Shown in pieces: positions 1 through 11,032 of a stretch of DNA of 64,000 nucleotides. Where the stretch lies: the NCBI RefSeq assembly GCF_051622035.1, contig NC_135362.1, positions 7,753,501 to 7,817,500 on the forward strand, written 5' to 3'. Positions within the stretch are counted from its first letter, which is position 1; every line of letters begins with the position of its first letter. This DNA is from Arctopsyche grandis. Taxonomy: Eukaryota; Arthropoda; Insecta; Trichoptera; Hydropsychidae. The position numbers were made by a program, and so were the translations under genes. Under the pieces are notes generated by a model. That model saw nothing but the letters and a program-made list of their open reading frames with translations. It was not told where the DNA came from and searched no databases.

Positions 1-112
1 TCTAATCTAAAATTTTGTATGGCTTTTGGCGCTTTCATTTAAAACTTTAGAGCGCCTTTGGCGCATCGTGCGGCGCCCTAACTTATTTGGCGCCCCCGGG
101 CGCCGCCCGACC
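1..112 (+). repeat. GCGCC-rich interspersed repeat, copy A
   Basis: This stretch matches, with scattered mismatches, the reverse complement of 34916-35030. Shared blocks include GGCTTTTGGCGCT, GCGCCTTTGGCGCATCGTG and CCCTAACTTATTTGGCGCC. It is markedly GC-rich against its AT-rich surroundings and is cut by the left window edge, so its full length is unknown. No coding potential is evident. The family is unclassified. Confidence 0.6.
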
Positions 113-1425
113 CAACCCCACCCCCTAAAACCCCCTAAAACAATTAAGTTTATATTATACTTCACTTGTCAGCATATCTTATTCTACTGCAATCTGCTTC
201 AAAACCTTTACGACAGGTTTTCTAGATGATTTCAAATACATTCATAACATATACTGACCGTCATACTTCGAACATATTAATAAAAATGATTAAAATCTTA
301 AAATAAATGATGTTCTTAATTATCTTTTTATCTTACCATTCACCTGAAAATCCTTATAATATCGTACCATGTTCTAATCGAGTACTCAATACTAATAGTA
401 CATTAAAGTTTACATTCACTAATTATATACAATATCTGCAACAGGATTTTATTTTAGTTATTAAATCATTATTCGAATATATTCCAATAATATTAGTCGT
501 ACGGACAAAACAATTATAGATTAAAATCTTTATTTTATACAAATTTTAAATACTTGCTTAGTTAATAATATCTAAATATCCCTGGTGTGTGAAGTTTTTA
601 CTGATGATCCTCAATAAAATTCTCATCGGGCATAATTTATCATAAATTTGTCGTTGTTTGGTGATTGCAGCTGTATAGAAATGCAACATAGGTTTTTTAG
701 GAAGTAATAACATTCAAGATACGAATTCTTCATTGAGAACCAAGATTACGCAACCATTTATATTTTGTCAAAAATATTCGAATTCCAACTATTCAAAAAT
801 ACATTGCTGACAAGTGAAAGTTTGTTTATACATTCAACACCAAGTTTGCAGTAACCCATTGAAGATGACATTTTAGCCTGCTTATATTTCTGAAAACTCG
901 TAATTTTTTGTGTTCAAATTAAAGTCACAACATCAAAAATAACTCTCATTGACTTTTATATTCAAAATAATGACGAAAATGTGAAAAAAGTGCCGATTTT
1001 CTGAAAAGAATGCTGACGCCATATAAAAGAGTGGCGTGCTTTGTATGGGAGTTTCTGGAAAAACGATGACTTTGAATTCTCATATATCAGTCAAAATTCT
1101 TCATAAACTACCCAATTAAACTGCAATAGATGACCACAAAACACTACTTTCTGTAATAATAAAAGAAACTGAAATAAAAAAATATATATTTATGAAAAAC
1201 CCAGATTTTCCAAATTTTCGTCGAGATAAAATTGGATGGAGGCACAGGACATTATTTGAAATCGATGAAAGTCTTTATTTAACGTTTCCTTGATACGACG
1301 CAGGTTTTCCACTAGTTCTATTGATATCAATGTTTGCGTTTTTCGCTCCTGTCTAAATACATTAGGATGAGGAATCTCAAATCTGTGTATTTCGAATACT
1401 TTTCATACGAAATTTTTAAACTAAA
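113..1425. other. Intergenic, no gene recognised
   Basis: AT-rich sequence with only short open frames lacking codon structure or recognisable domains. No terminal repeat structure was found. Confidence 0.5.
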
Positions 1426-1772
<347 letters not shown>

Positions 1773-2228
1773 TCTACAACACATTTGATTATATCCGATG
1801 TTCCAGATCAGGGTTCTTTTAAAATTAAAGAGGGCTGGACACCAGCGGATTATCCATACAAACACTTCTCCCTCCCTCAATTATGGCACTAGAGAAATTA
1901 TTTTTTAATATGCTATGGATATCTACCATAACCATATTTTTATCTTTTTATTATTTTGATTAATTATTTTTTATAGGAGGTAGGAGCCACCAAACATCTA
2001 TAAAATCGCCTCGTTTTTACACCCACGAAAAGAGTCTAGCGTGCTTATTTAACGGTTGATTTTTAAAAAAATACGAAGACACAAACATAGAAAATATATT
2101 TCTCATACCGATGATAATTTTTTTTTAAATTGGTCCAGTTTCGGAGTAGAAAAATGGAGAATACGAAACCTCGATTTTGTCGATTTAAAATAGATATTAT
2201 TTGGTCGAGGCGCAACCGTCGCATTCAC
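1773..2228. other. Intergenic, no gene recognised
   Basis: Unique-looking AT-rich sequence between the Helitron and the LINE tail. No supported gene. Confidence 0.4.
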
Positions 2229-2229
2229 T

Positions 2230-2230
<1 letters not shown>

Positions 2231-2288
<58 letters not shown>
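2231..2288. repeat. (TA)n microsatellite beside a LINE tail
   Basis: Pure TA run that merges into the (TTTA)n tail of the adjacent minus-strand LINE, suggesting expansion from that tail. Confidence 0.9.
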
Positions 2289-2321
<33 letters not shown>

Positions 2322-4237
2322 TAGTTTTGGACCATTGTGGCATTACAGGAAGAACCTAATGCGCCACAATGGCCTACATTTGAAAAATATATAAAAACAT
2401 GATATAAAAACAAGTAAACTGTAAATAAAGGAAAAAAGCAAAAGCAGAAAACATGGTAAAATAAAATAATAAAAAAAGTAACAAAAGGAAAATAATACAT
2501 CATTCAGAGAGAAAAAAAAAATAACAAAAGTGTAAAAATTAAAAATAAAATCCATAAATCCCATTCTTTGTTTACACTGAGCAAAATTAAAATAGTATAA
2601 AAAAAATGTACAAAGGAGAAAGAAAAAATAAAATAAAATAAAACAAAATATGAATAAAAAATAAAATCACAGCGAGGCCCAAATGGAAGAGAGTAGATTA
2701 AGATTCCACACATTCATCACATTCAAATTAAGAAAGTAATGATGAGCGCAGGTTACCAGATAAATATGTTAAGATAATATCCGATAATCTACGCTCCCCA
2801 AGGTGGAAAATATCACATTCAGGGACAGCAGCAACGATTTCATTGAGAAGTCGAATAGCTCTTGGAATAGGAGCCATTCGAAAAAGAACTGTGCGAGCAG
2901 CAGGTACAACCATTAAATGATGATGTCTACCACGCACATAATTATTAGGGACATAAAGTCCCAACTGTTCCAGCAACAACGGGCATGACGTATTACCACG
3001 CAATAGCTGGAGAACGAAACGAATTAACGAGAAGTTTCTCCGAAGTTCAAGGGAATTATACCCAAGCATGCCCAAAAGGAAAGGAGTAGGATAGAGATAT
3101 GGGTAGTACCCATACTCTTTCTTATAAAGAAAACGAAGAAATGCTTTTTGCACTTTTTCTATAATAAGAGAGTAGTTTGCTTCATGCGGATTCCACACAA
3201 TTGCATTATACTCTAGCTTACTTCTAACAAGCGAGTTGAAAAGCAAGCGGGAAGACAAGGGGTTGGAGAATAATCTAGCATATCTCAAGACAAATCCGAG
3301 TCGACGAAAGGAAACGTCAGCGATTGTCTTGATGTGGTTGTGAAAGGTGAATTGAGGATCAAAAGTGATACCCAAGTCAACCATTGATTCCACGCGCTTC
3401 AACAATACGGATCCAATGGAATATCCGTGACAATAGAGCGAATTCGCACGTCCATAGCTCATAATAGCACATTTACTAGTATTCAGTTCAAGCCCTAAAC
3501 TGGAACTGAACTCTAAAACAGCGTTAATATCAGCTTGAAGGAGAGAGGCTTGCCTCTCATCCTTAACAGCAAAGAATAGTTTAACGTCGTCAGCAAACAA
3601 GAGACATGAAGCATTGCGTAGTACTTTTGGGAGGTTATTAATGACTATTGTAAATAGTAAAGGGCCTAAGGTGGACCCCTGAGTTACACCAGATCGCGTA
3701 AAAAATGAAGGAGATTCATAAATACCATATCTAACAAATTGCTTCCTATCACTAAGATAAGAAGCAAAGAGTTTAAGAAGACGTGGAGAAAAGCCCACTT
3801 CAGCTAATCTGATCATAAGAGCGTCATTGTTGACAAGATCAAATGCTTTTCGAAAGTCAAAGTAGGCTACATCAACTTGTTGTCCACGGTCAACTTTAGA
3901 CATGGTATAATATGAAAAGCAGGCAAGATTAGTGGTAGTGGAACGACATGGTGAAAAACCATGCTGCTCATCACACAACAATCTTTTGAACTGCAAAAAA
4001 ATCAAACGGTGAAGGATATTATCGAAAATTTTGGGAATAGCCGAGATGATAGCAATAGGTCTGTAATTTTCAACCTCATTTTTAGAGCCACTTTTATGAA
4101 TGGGAATGACTCTAGATAATTTCCATTTTTCAGGATAATTACCAGAACCCAGAATAAGGTTAAAAATAAACTGAAGAGGTTTCGGGTATCCAGCCCTCTT
4201 AATGACATCTTCACTTAAATAATTTAAAGCTACCATT
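2289..4237 (-). mobile_element. 5'-truncated non-LTR retrotransposon (Jockey/CR1-like)
   Basis: Minus-strand element made of a reverse-transcriptase reading frame (2728-4236), a purine-rich 3' untranslated part, and a terminal stem-loop near 2331-2372 in which CCATTGTGG pairs with CCACAATGG. It finishes in a (TAAA)n-type microsatellite tail at 2289-2322. A simple-repeat tail after a 3' hairpin is typical of CR1/Jockey-type LINEs. The 5' end stops inside the reverse-transcriptase gene: the endonuclease half and ORF1 are missing, as in most dead LINE insertions. No clear target duplication was identified. Confidence 0.85.
2728..4236 (-). CDS. Reverse transcriptase fragment of a LINE ORF2
   Basis: An uninterrupted 502-codon frame encoding the RT domain and C-terminal part of a non-LTR retrotransposon ORF2, the enzyme that copies element RNA at a nicked target. 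The motifs appear in order: an entry motif with HKSGSKNEVENYRPI, motif A with DFRKAFD, motif B with SGVTQGSTLGPLLF and the catalytic FADD box in CLLFADDVKLF. The thumb and C-terminal region follow. The upstream apurinic endonuclease domain is absent, so this is a truncated remnant even though the frame is still open. The first Met is internal and not a real start. An open frame of this length implies a fairly recent insertion. The clade is probably Jockey or CR1-like, inferred from motif style. Confidence 0.9.
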   Translation of the reverse strand: MVALNYLSEDVIKRAGYPKPLQFIFNLILGSGNYPEKWKLSRVIPIHKSGSKNEVENYRPIAIISAIPKIFDNILHRLIFLQFKRLLCDEQHGFSPCRSTTTNLACFSYYTMSKVDRGQQVDVAYFDFRKAFDLVNNDALMIRLAEVGFSPRLLKLFASYLSDRKQFVRYGIYESPSFFTRSGVTQGSTLGPLLFTIVINNLPKVLRNASCLLFADDVKLFFAVKDERQASLLQADINAVLEFSSSLGLELNTSKCAIMSYGRANSLYCHGYSIGSVLLKRVESMVDLGITFDPQFTFHNHIKTIADVSFRRLGFVLRYARLFSNPLSSRLLFNSLVRSKLEYNAIVWNPHEANYSLIIEKVQKAFLRFLYKKEYGYYPYLYPTPFLLGMLGYNSLELRRNFSLIRFVLQLLRGNTSCPLLLEQLGLYVPNNYVRGRHHHLMVVPAARTVLFRMAPIPRAIRLLNEIVAAVPECDIFHLGERRLSDIILTYLSGNLRSSLLS

Positions 4238-5072
4238 CGATATTCAATATTCGAATATTTGGTATCCCTACATAGGACTAACTATCCCATATAAAACTAA
4301 GGACAATCTTAAAAGTTATTTGCACAATAATAAAAAGACCCATCACCGTATGTATATAACGGGGAAATCATCTGAATTTGTGAGCAGTGACTGCTTGAGA
4401 TACAACTTTACGACGACTAAACCATTTCCTCGCCATAAAGTACATACATTGTTGAGTCGAAACTTTTCCTAACGGTTGTGCATCTTATATCGAACACACC
4501 GCAAAATACCATTATATAACACCAAACAAGACCTTTGGAAATCAAACAATATATAAATTACGAATTAATTTCGCGGTTGGATAATCTCGTCGATGGTGGT
4601 CAGGTGGTAGCGTTTGCTAATTGGGATATGTATACAATGAATATCATGATATGAATAGATAATGTGTTGGTGATACGGTTACGCAGTTCAGTAAAATGGC
4701 TATAACAATAACGACCGCTATGCAGAACATCGTGAAAATATTTTCCGGCGTTTTTTGGGCGAACCGACTTGTTAAGTGGGTGAAGGTGAGCTAACGATTT
4801 GAATAAATATGGATAACTAACTGCTCGTATCGTATGTACAGGCTTGTTCCGAAATTCGCACAACCCATGCAAGTAGTGTTGGTTTACTCGTATGTTAGAA
4901 TATTAATTGCGTCGTTGGTGGCAGCAGAAAATGCTTTGTATATGTACATCATATTGTCAGTGGATTTATTTTTATTTTGTATATATTTTTTACCTCACCA
5001 ATTAATCATGCACATGCAGAAACAGATTGCTCCAAAGCGACGAGTGCGCTAAACAGATTAAAACTCAAGAAA
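4238..5072. other. Intergenic, no gene recognised
   Basis: AT-rich sequence with short frames only. A TGGTCAGGTGGTAGCG stretch near 4596 resembles a tRNA-type A box and may be a decayed SINE head, but no B box follows. Confidence 0.4.
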
Positions 5073-5420
5073 TCTATATATATAAAAATGAATGTATGTG
5101 TGTGTGTCTCGAATAGGCTCCTAAACTACTTAACCGATAACGATGGAACTTTCAGGATTTGTTGTATGCATGTCCGGGAAGATTACTGTGAAAAAAAATG
5201 GGAAAAAACTAGAACGGAAACGGGAAAAACGGAAATGGGTGTCATTGCAACGCTATAATTTCAAATGTTTTCGCGTCGCGACCAACGTGTTTGCTGCCTA
5301 TGTTTTCCGACAAATGGGAACGGGAACGGGAACGAGAACGGGAATGGTAGCAGGATAGGGAACGGGAACGGGAATTGGATGCGTTATTGTATCGCTGCAA
5401 CGCATGCCGGGTTCAGCTAG
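5073..5420 (+). mobile_element. Nonautonomous Helitron
   Basis: Starts TCTATATATATAAAAATGAA after an A and ends GCCGGGTTCAGCTAG before a T, matching Helitron ends (5'-TC, CTRR-3', A/T insertion site). The internal segment GTCTCGAATAGGCTCCTAAA is shared with the copy at 50098-50376. It carries a run of GGGAAC-type short repeats (about 5315-5375) and no helicase gene. Confidence 0.7.
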
Positions 5421-5565
5421 TTATACATACATATATATTTAATAAATAATTATTACATAAATCGAAACCATGCATGACATACATATATGTATGGTCAGAC
5501 ATTGCAAACATCGTATACAATACGATCAATAACATTTTCAAGTAACAATTCGAATTAATATACAA

Positions 5566-6263
5566 CTAGCTGAATTACCCGGCTTCAATCAGTATTTAAA
5601 AAAAAAATTAAAAAAAATTTTAAATTAAAAAAAAATTTTAATTTAAAAAAAAAATCAAAAAACAAAATCAAAAAAAAATCTTTTTTTTTTTGCCTTCTAG
5701 GGCTTCGCCCCTCCACGCCCCCATGAGCAATTGCCGTTTAGGGCTTCGCCCTCCTTAGCTGATGCCTTTTAGGGCTTCGCCCCTCCGCGCCCCCATGATT
5801 ATATGCCATCTAATCATGGGGATTTAATCATGGGGACACAGAGCTCCATAAGGCTGCGCCCCATAAGGCTGCGCCCCATAAGACTGCGCCCCATAAGGCA
5901 GCGCCCCATTAGGCTGCGCCCCATAAGACTGCGCCCCATAAAGCTGCGCCCCCTTGGGGCCCCATGGGGCTGTGCCCCATGAGGCTGCGCCCCCTTTGGG
6001 GCCCCATGGGGCTGCGCCCCATAAGGCTGCGGCCCCTTTGGGGCCCCACGGGGCTGCGCCCCTTGTGGCGCCCCTGGCGGGGCCCCATGAAACTACTCGC
6101 CTTGCGCCCCCGCGGGGGTGAATCCATTGAATCGAAAAAAACAAATCGGCGCCTATGGATCGAAAAAAAAAATTGAATCACGTGTTCGATGACGTCACCG
6201 ATCTACGGACGACGACGAAGGATACATATATACAAAGTCTCTTTCCAAATTATATATTAGATA
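5566..6263 (-). mobile_element. Helitron-like element carrying a GC-rich minisatellite
   Basis: On the minus strand the element ends CCGGGTAATTCAGCTAG before T, nearly the same 3' end as the Helitron at 5073-5420. Both ends are also shared with 62931-63170: the GGCTTC..TCAGTATTT block beside CTAG, and TCTCTTTC.AAATTATATATTA at the far side (6239-6263). The middle is occupied by A/T homopolymer-rich sequence and the minisatellite at 5690-6110, which the other copy lacks. The 5' boundary is approximate. Confidence 0.5.
5690..6110. repeat. GC-rich minisatellite (15-bp GGCTGCGCCCCATAA unit)
   Basis: Two repeat layers. At 5690-5815 a longer unit contains TTTAGGGCTTCGCCCCTCC followed by CCCCATGA. 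At 5848-6075 about a dozen 15-bp units of GGCTGCGCCCCATAA form occur, some expanded by CTTTGGGGCCCCATGG. The 15-bp length is divisible by three, so several frames stay open on both strands and give false proteins rich in Gly-Ala-Gln-Pro. Its GC content contrasts strongly with the surroundings. Confidence 0.85.
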
Positions 6264-6264
6264 A

Positions 6265-6535
6265 GCATCCACGGAGATATCTATGGAGAGAAACCTAGTG
6301 AAACCTGATATAAAACACAATAACTCAAGATATCGCGAGAGAAATGGGGAGGGAAAGCCAATTTTGCAGGAATTGTTTCAATGAAAATCAGAAAAATTGG
6401 CAAACTCTGATAATAAACGACTGACCTGGTTACAAGCCAAGGTCTGGCCAGCAGCAACCAGTGTGACTTGAACTCACAAGCACACTGATCATAGCAAGAC
6501 ATGCTAACAACTAGTCCATGCTGCTGGTTATAAAA
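6265..6535 (-). mobile_element. tRNA-derived SINE copy
   Basis: Minus-strand copy of the window's SINE family. Its head near 6480-6535 carries a tRNA-like A box (TGGACTAGTTGTTAGCA) and a B box (GAGTTCAAGTC), followed by GGTTGCTGCTGGCCAGACC and then the family core (AATTTGCC..TTT.TCTGATTTTCATTGAAAC). Confidence 0.8.
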
Positions 6536-6631
6536 TAGTAGTGAAAGATTCCGACTTTGAAAAGGATTTCACATTTCAGGTGCATTTAGCACGGGTCTAC
6601 TTTGCGGGACTGAAAGTTAAAAGGTCGAAAT

Positions 6632-6702
6632 AGCAAATATCGGAAGGCAAAGATCGAAAATCGAAAGATCAAAAAAAAAAGGGTGCATGGTAAACGGTAC
6701 TA
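6632..6702 (+). repeat. Partial copy of the 7.5-kb foldback arm
   Basis: Shares AAATATCGGAAGGCAAAGAT, CGAAAATCGAAAGATC and GGGTGCATGGTAAACGGTAC with the left arm of the palindrome at 7515-7942. A microsatellite and the 170-bp element at 6723-6892 follow. Confidence 0.75.
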
Positions 6703-6722
6703 TGTATATATAATATATATAT

Positions 6723-6892
6723 CAGTGGCATGCGGTGAAATTATCTCTCTTTTTGTCATACAACCTTCTTTAATGTGCGCGCGCAGCATACGGGAGGAAA
6801 AGCCTGTTCCTCTTGTTCCTGTTGTATCCTGCTCGCGCAAATTAATTGAGGATGCACGACGGGGAGGGAGAGAGTTTTACCGCATGCCATTG
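6723..6892. mobile_element. Short hAT-type MITE
   Basis: Inverted termini of about 17 bp: CAGTGGCATGCGGTGAAA at the left and TTTTACCGCATGCCATTG at the right. Both sides are flanked by TA microsatellite, so an 8-bp duplication cannot be judged. The inside (about 6776-6850) shares the segment GGGAGGAAAAGCCTGTTCCT, then TTGTTCCTGTTGTA, with both arms of the 7.5-kb palindrome. Confidence 0.5.
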
Positions 6893-6949
6893 ATATATAT
6901 ATATATACTAACCGTTTTTCATATGTATGCATAATAAACGAATATTTTC

Positions 6950-7514
6950 GACTTTTTCATGGTCACCCATTTGGCACACACAGATACAGCTGGACTGGAC
7001 AGCATGCGGGAATCCAGCTGTGGAGAACCGCAGGGGGTCGATTGGGTGTGAAGAGAAGGACAATATCCAAGTCGGCAAGAGTGCGCATGTACATACATAA
7101 ATATGAGACTAATGTCTCAACAGAATCATTCATCTAATGTCAGCATTCATTATTCGTCATTTACTCAAATTATGCTTAAGTGTTCACCGCTTCAACTGGC
7201 AAGTAATTAATTGAAAAATATACATTGAACACGACTTTCAGTCGGCATTTGTCGAGTTTGCGAGCTGTTACAAGTGTGGTAAAAGTGTTTGTCGTGTTTG
7301 TCAGGGGCGCAATGTCGCAACGCGTCCGACAACTGTAACATTTATCTCCGCATCCGTGACATACCGCTTAGCATACCAGATGAGAATCGCGTGGATAATC
7401 TAACATTAATAGCCCAGGACAAATATCTACACATCATCAATTGACAGCGGGCATCCTAAAACAATCGAAAATCCATGAGTAAGTGAGTTCAACCATAGCA
7501 TAATACCCTTAATA
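6950..7514. other. Intergenic, no gene recognised
   Basis: Mixed-composition sequence without a supported open frame or terminal repeats. Confidence 0.4.
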
Positions 7515-7942
7515 TCTACCTATATACAGAATGGGTCTACGTGACGAGCCAGAATGTTAAATTACAGAAAACACAAATATCGGAAGGCAAAGATCGAAAA
7601 TCGAAAGATCTTAAGTCGAAAGATCAAAAAAAAGGGTGCATGGTAAACGGTACATACTCACTTAATTTGCGCGAGCAGGGTACAACAGGAACAAGAGGAA
7701 CAGGTTTTTCCTCCCGTATTCTGCGCGCGCACATTAATACGGGAGGAAAAGACTGTTCCTCTTGTTCCTGTTGTACCCTGTTCGCGCAAATTAAGTGAGT
7801 ATGTACCGTTTACCATGCACTCTTTTTTTTTGATCTTTCGACTTAAGATCTTTCGATTTTCGATCTTTGCCTTCCGATATTTGTGTTTTCTGTAATTTAA
7901 CATTCTGGCTCGTCACGGAGACCGATACAGGATGTATAGGTA
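7515..7942. repeat. Near-perfect 0.4-kb palindrome (foldback element)
   Basis: Two arms of roughly 190-210 bp face each other around a centre near 7730. GACGAGCCAGAATGTTAAAT at 7541 is mirrored by ATTTAACATTCTGGCTCGTC ending at 7915. The arms pair almost without mismatch through the CGAAAGATC, GTGCATGGTAAACGGTAC, GCGCAAATTAAGTGAG and GTTCCTCTTGTTCCTGTTGTA blocks. The centre is CTGCGCGCGCACATTAATAC. Outer edges decay gradually beyond GGTCT, so the ends are approximate and no target duplication was established. Apparent open frames on both strands are mirror images of each other, not genes. Confidence 0.9.
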
Positions 7943-9339
7943 CACTAGCATTAGAACGTCATCAACTGTAATTATTTCAATAACGTTTAGTCACTTAAAA
8001 CTGTTAAAGTATCCGTGTCATGTCACATATGGATTGAGGAAATAAAATTATAATTATTTTAAAGGAAGCTTCAAAAAATTCCTGGAAATTCAAAGGAAGC
8101 TTCTTAGAATGTATCCAAATTCTTCCCTTGATGCTGAGTACCTAATAAATTAATCGCATATTAAAGTGAGCTAAGATCTAAATTAAAATTGAAAAGTGTT
8201 TAAATATTATAATAACATAAATATATACACGTATTATTAACAAAAAGAATCATAGATTTTGATTTGATATTTCAATCAACGTTTTGTGCGTGTTTAAAAA
8301 ATGTATACTTACAATATCAAAGAGCAGATATTATTATTTTTTTAATTTTATCTAATTTTGATACGAAAACAAAATGCCATATCGCTCGATTATCTAAAAT
8401 CTGTTTAATTAAGAACGATAGATACAAACGGAAGGCGTCAATCCGTTAAGCAATTTCCCATGGTTGGAAAATACGTTGTGGAAAATTAGACAGCGGCAAA
8501 TTTTATTAATAATTTTAAAACAGAAAAAAACGTATTCATATATTATGTATGTATGTAGTGTATAGAAATAGGATTTTTTGGCGATTTAATTTCTTAATCG
8601 GAAAATCAATATTTAGGTGCTTAGTAAAGGGAAACGCGTCAATTAAACGGCAAATCAAAACTTTCGCGTGAAACATTTCAAAGTTTCCCAACGTGTCCGT
8701 TCTCCGTTACCATGGTCATCCCATCAATTAGTTTTCATAAATAATAATAAAATATACGAAAAAAAACCAAAATCAAAAATCAAATTCAATTTCGAAACAT
8801 GGCCAAAACACAATTAGGCACCGAATAAACGATCGCATACACATATACATTGGGCAACGATCCCGTATAACACTTTCGCAATTTCAAAACTGCAAAATGC
8901 AAACACTCCAGTGTCATTTTTGTGAAAATTTACGTGCATTGATATGACGTGTTGTGAAAATTGTCCGTTTTCGCATCGCGTGCAAATATTACTATTTTCT
9001 ATTGCGAAGGACGTGGCGTTTATTCGGCATGAATGTAACGAGCGAAAAGTTTGCCAACCCCTGCACTGTTCCAAATTGTTCCACGGAACAAACTACTTCC
9101 TTCCCGTGACCCAGTGAGACGTCATCGTCGGGATGAAACAAAGAAATGGATGAAAATTGGACGATTACGTCTATGTATGGGGCATTGTATGAACAAACGA
9201 AATAGACGTATGTAATTTGTACATTAATTTTCGATTGAAGTGGCCAGTTTAACCCATTTTTTTTTTGAATTTGGTATTTGACACGATGAAGATATTTTAA
9301 AAGTTCAAATTAGTGAGCTTTCATTATTTTCTATTAAAA
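7943..9339. other. Intergenic, no gene recognised
   Basis: AT-rich to about 8600 and of mixed composition from about 8600 to 9200. Short frames show no domains or splice context that would support a gene. Confidence 0.4.
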
Positions 9340-9580
9340 TAAACAATTAAAATCTGACAAAACGAGTGGGTGGCGGAAAGTCAAACATATAAGGCTACTC
9401 GCTACTAAGATTTCAAAATTTTTGCATCCTTACATGTCTTTATCACGATTATTTTTATTATGATTACACCATCGAACTATCGATTTAAATTTCTATCGGT
9501 GACCAAACCCCGCAAAATTGCAAAGTTTCAAACTGATCGGAAGAATGCTGGGATTTAGACTGAATCATTATCGAAGTGAA
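9340..9580 (-). repeat. Unclassified repeat family R2, copy 1
   Basis: The minus strand matches copies at 40580-40860 and 47455-47670/48189-48250. Shared blocks include the reverse complement of GAGTGGGTGGCGGAAAGTCA, a TTTGGTCACCGATAGAAATT-like block and GATCGGAAGA-type sequence. Length and ends are uncertain. Confidence 0.6.
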
Positions 9581-9732
9581 ATATATAAAAACCTTGTAAA
9601 AACTAATGTTTCCACTACTTTACTGTATCAACTGGATCATGGAAAACAACTCTTCGACAAATAGGAATCGGGATCTAGAGTTTGCTTATTTTGATGTTAT
9701 TTCAATATTATTTTTATAAAAAAAATACAATA

Positions 9733-10190
9733 TAAGTATAATTAGCCTTTATACTGATGAACTATGGACGAAATATAAACAGAAGACAATCAAGGGGATA
9801 AAGATACAATACAAAAACTATTACCGGGCTCTCTTTGGACTACCAAGGGGTTGCAGATGTTTGTAGAAGTGTACGTGCTTCACTTTGAGGCCATTCTAAG
9901 GATGAGATCGGCCTCCCTACGTCGTCGGGTATTTGTATCGTTAAAATTGTTTGCTTGCTGTCACATCTTTTCATTTCGGTGGATGAAACTAATCCACCGA
10001 CCGCCATAAATTGACTTTCTTATTATTTTAATTATTATTTATTATTTTATTATTATTATTATTAATTATTTAATATTATTATATGTACATATATTATTAT
10101 TATTATTATTATATTATTTATATGGACGATGGGAATTGCACTATTCTCCCTATCGTCTGGAATAAAAATTATTATTAATATTATTATAGG
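9733..10190 (+). mobile_element. LINE 3' remnant with ATT-rich tail
   Basis: Decayed C-terminal coding remnant of a non-LTR retrotransposon. Recognisable pieces read NYYRALFGLPRGC (about 9820-9855) and, after a frame change, MFVEVYVLHFEAILRMRSAS (about 9860-9920), the arrangement seen at the end of many LINE ORF2 proteins. It is followed by ATT/TAT low-complexity sequence and a block GACGATGGGAATTGCAC ... TATCGTCTGGAATAAA, then an (ATT)n run. No catalytic motif is present. Confidence 0.55.
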
Positions 10191-10540
10191 CCTGTGCGGG
10201 GAGTGCGGTCTGCACCAGGTGACACCATTTGGGTGACTCCAAATTGTTCAAATTGAAAAACGCTAATTCGACATATTCGTTGTATGACGGTCCATGAGCG
10301 GCTTCACGTCTTATTGCATTTTCTGTATATATACAGCTTTCTGTATTTATACGGCAACCGCGAAATCCGTCTGGTGCAGCTATATACACATAGCATCAAA
10401 TATGAGTCATAATTGGCTTTTGTTCGAATTCCTGAGAAATCAATCATGTACCTAAGAAGTTTAACTGATTCAGTCAGACGGAGACGCAATACGGAAACAA
10501 CTTGTGAGCTTAGCTTCCAGTGGTGGCTCGTCCATATGGG

Positions 10541-10660
10541 CTGCGGGGCTGCAGTCCCCCCAGTACAGTACAAATACATGCTATTTTTGTCGTTTACATA
10601 GGCTGCGGACTGCAGACCTCCCAGTATAGTACATGTGCATGCTATTTTTGTTTTCATTCG
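10541..10660 (+). repeat. Two-copy direct repeat of about 60 bp
   Basis: Two adjacent units, each starting GGCTGCGG.CTGCAG, then CCCAGTA.AGTACA and ending ATGCTATTTTTGT, at about 10538-10600 and 10601-10660. A GCACCAGGTGACACCA block also recurs at 10211 and 10934, flanking this region in direct orientation. No gene is supported from 10190 to 11024. Confidence 0.65.
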
Positions 10661-11032
10661 ATCATCGGTTTGGTTAACGAGCTACTACAGCCTGATTTAT
10701 CTCTGCAGCCCCACCACTATGAATTTTCACGAGCCGCTACTGTTAGCTTCTCTTTTGGCGCTTCTCTCTCGTAAGTCATAACAATCAACAAATATTAATA
10801 ATTAATAAAAAATATTTATGTAATTTACTAAAAAAAAATATGAAAAACCTGCATGGTCTAAAACGAAAGTACATAGTCGGAGAAATTACATGGGGAAGTT
10901 GATAGGGGGAGGGAGACACAATTGTTTAACCGCACCAGGTGACACCACCCTTAGCGACGCCACTGTTATAGGTCTTCATTATCAGTCAATAAACAATATC
11001 TTATTTCTAACTAGGTATCTTATACCTACAAT

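Noticed and set aside
5824-6181. 90-106-codon minus-strand frames rich in Gly, Ala, Pro and Gln
   Set aside because: Produced by a 15-bp tandem repeat that keeps frames open on several strands; no start context, splice context or known domain.
7541-7903. Two near-identical proteins encoded on opposite strands
   Set aside because: Mirror images of a palindrome; coding in both arms is a by-product of the inverted repeat.
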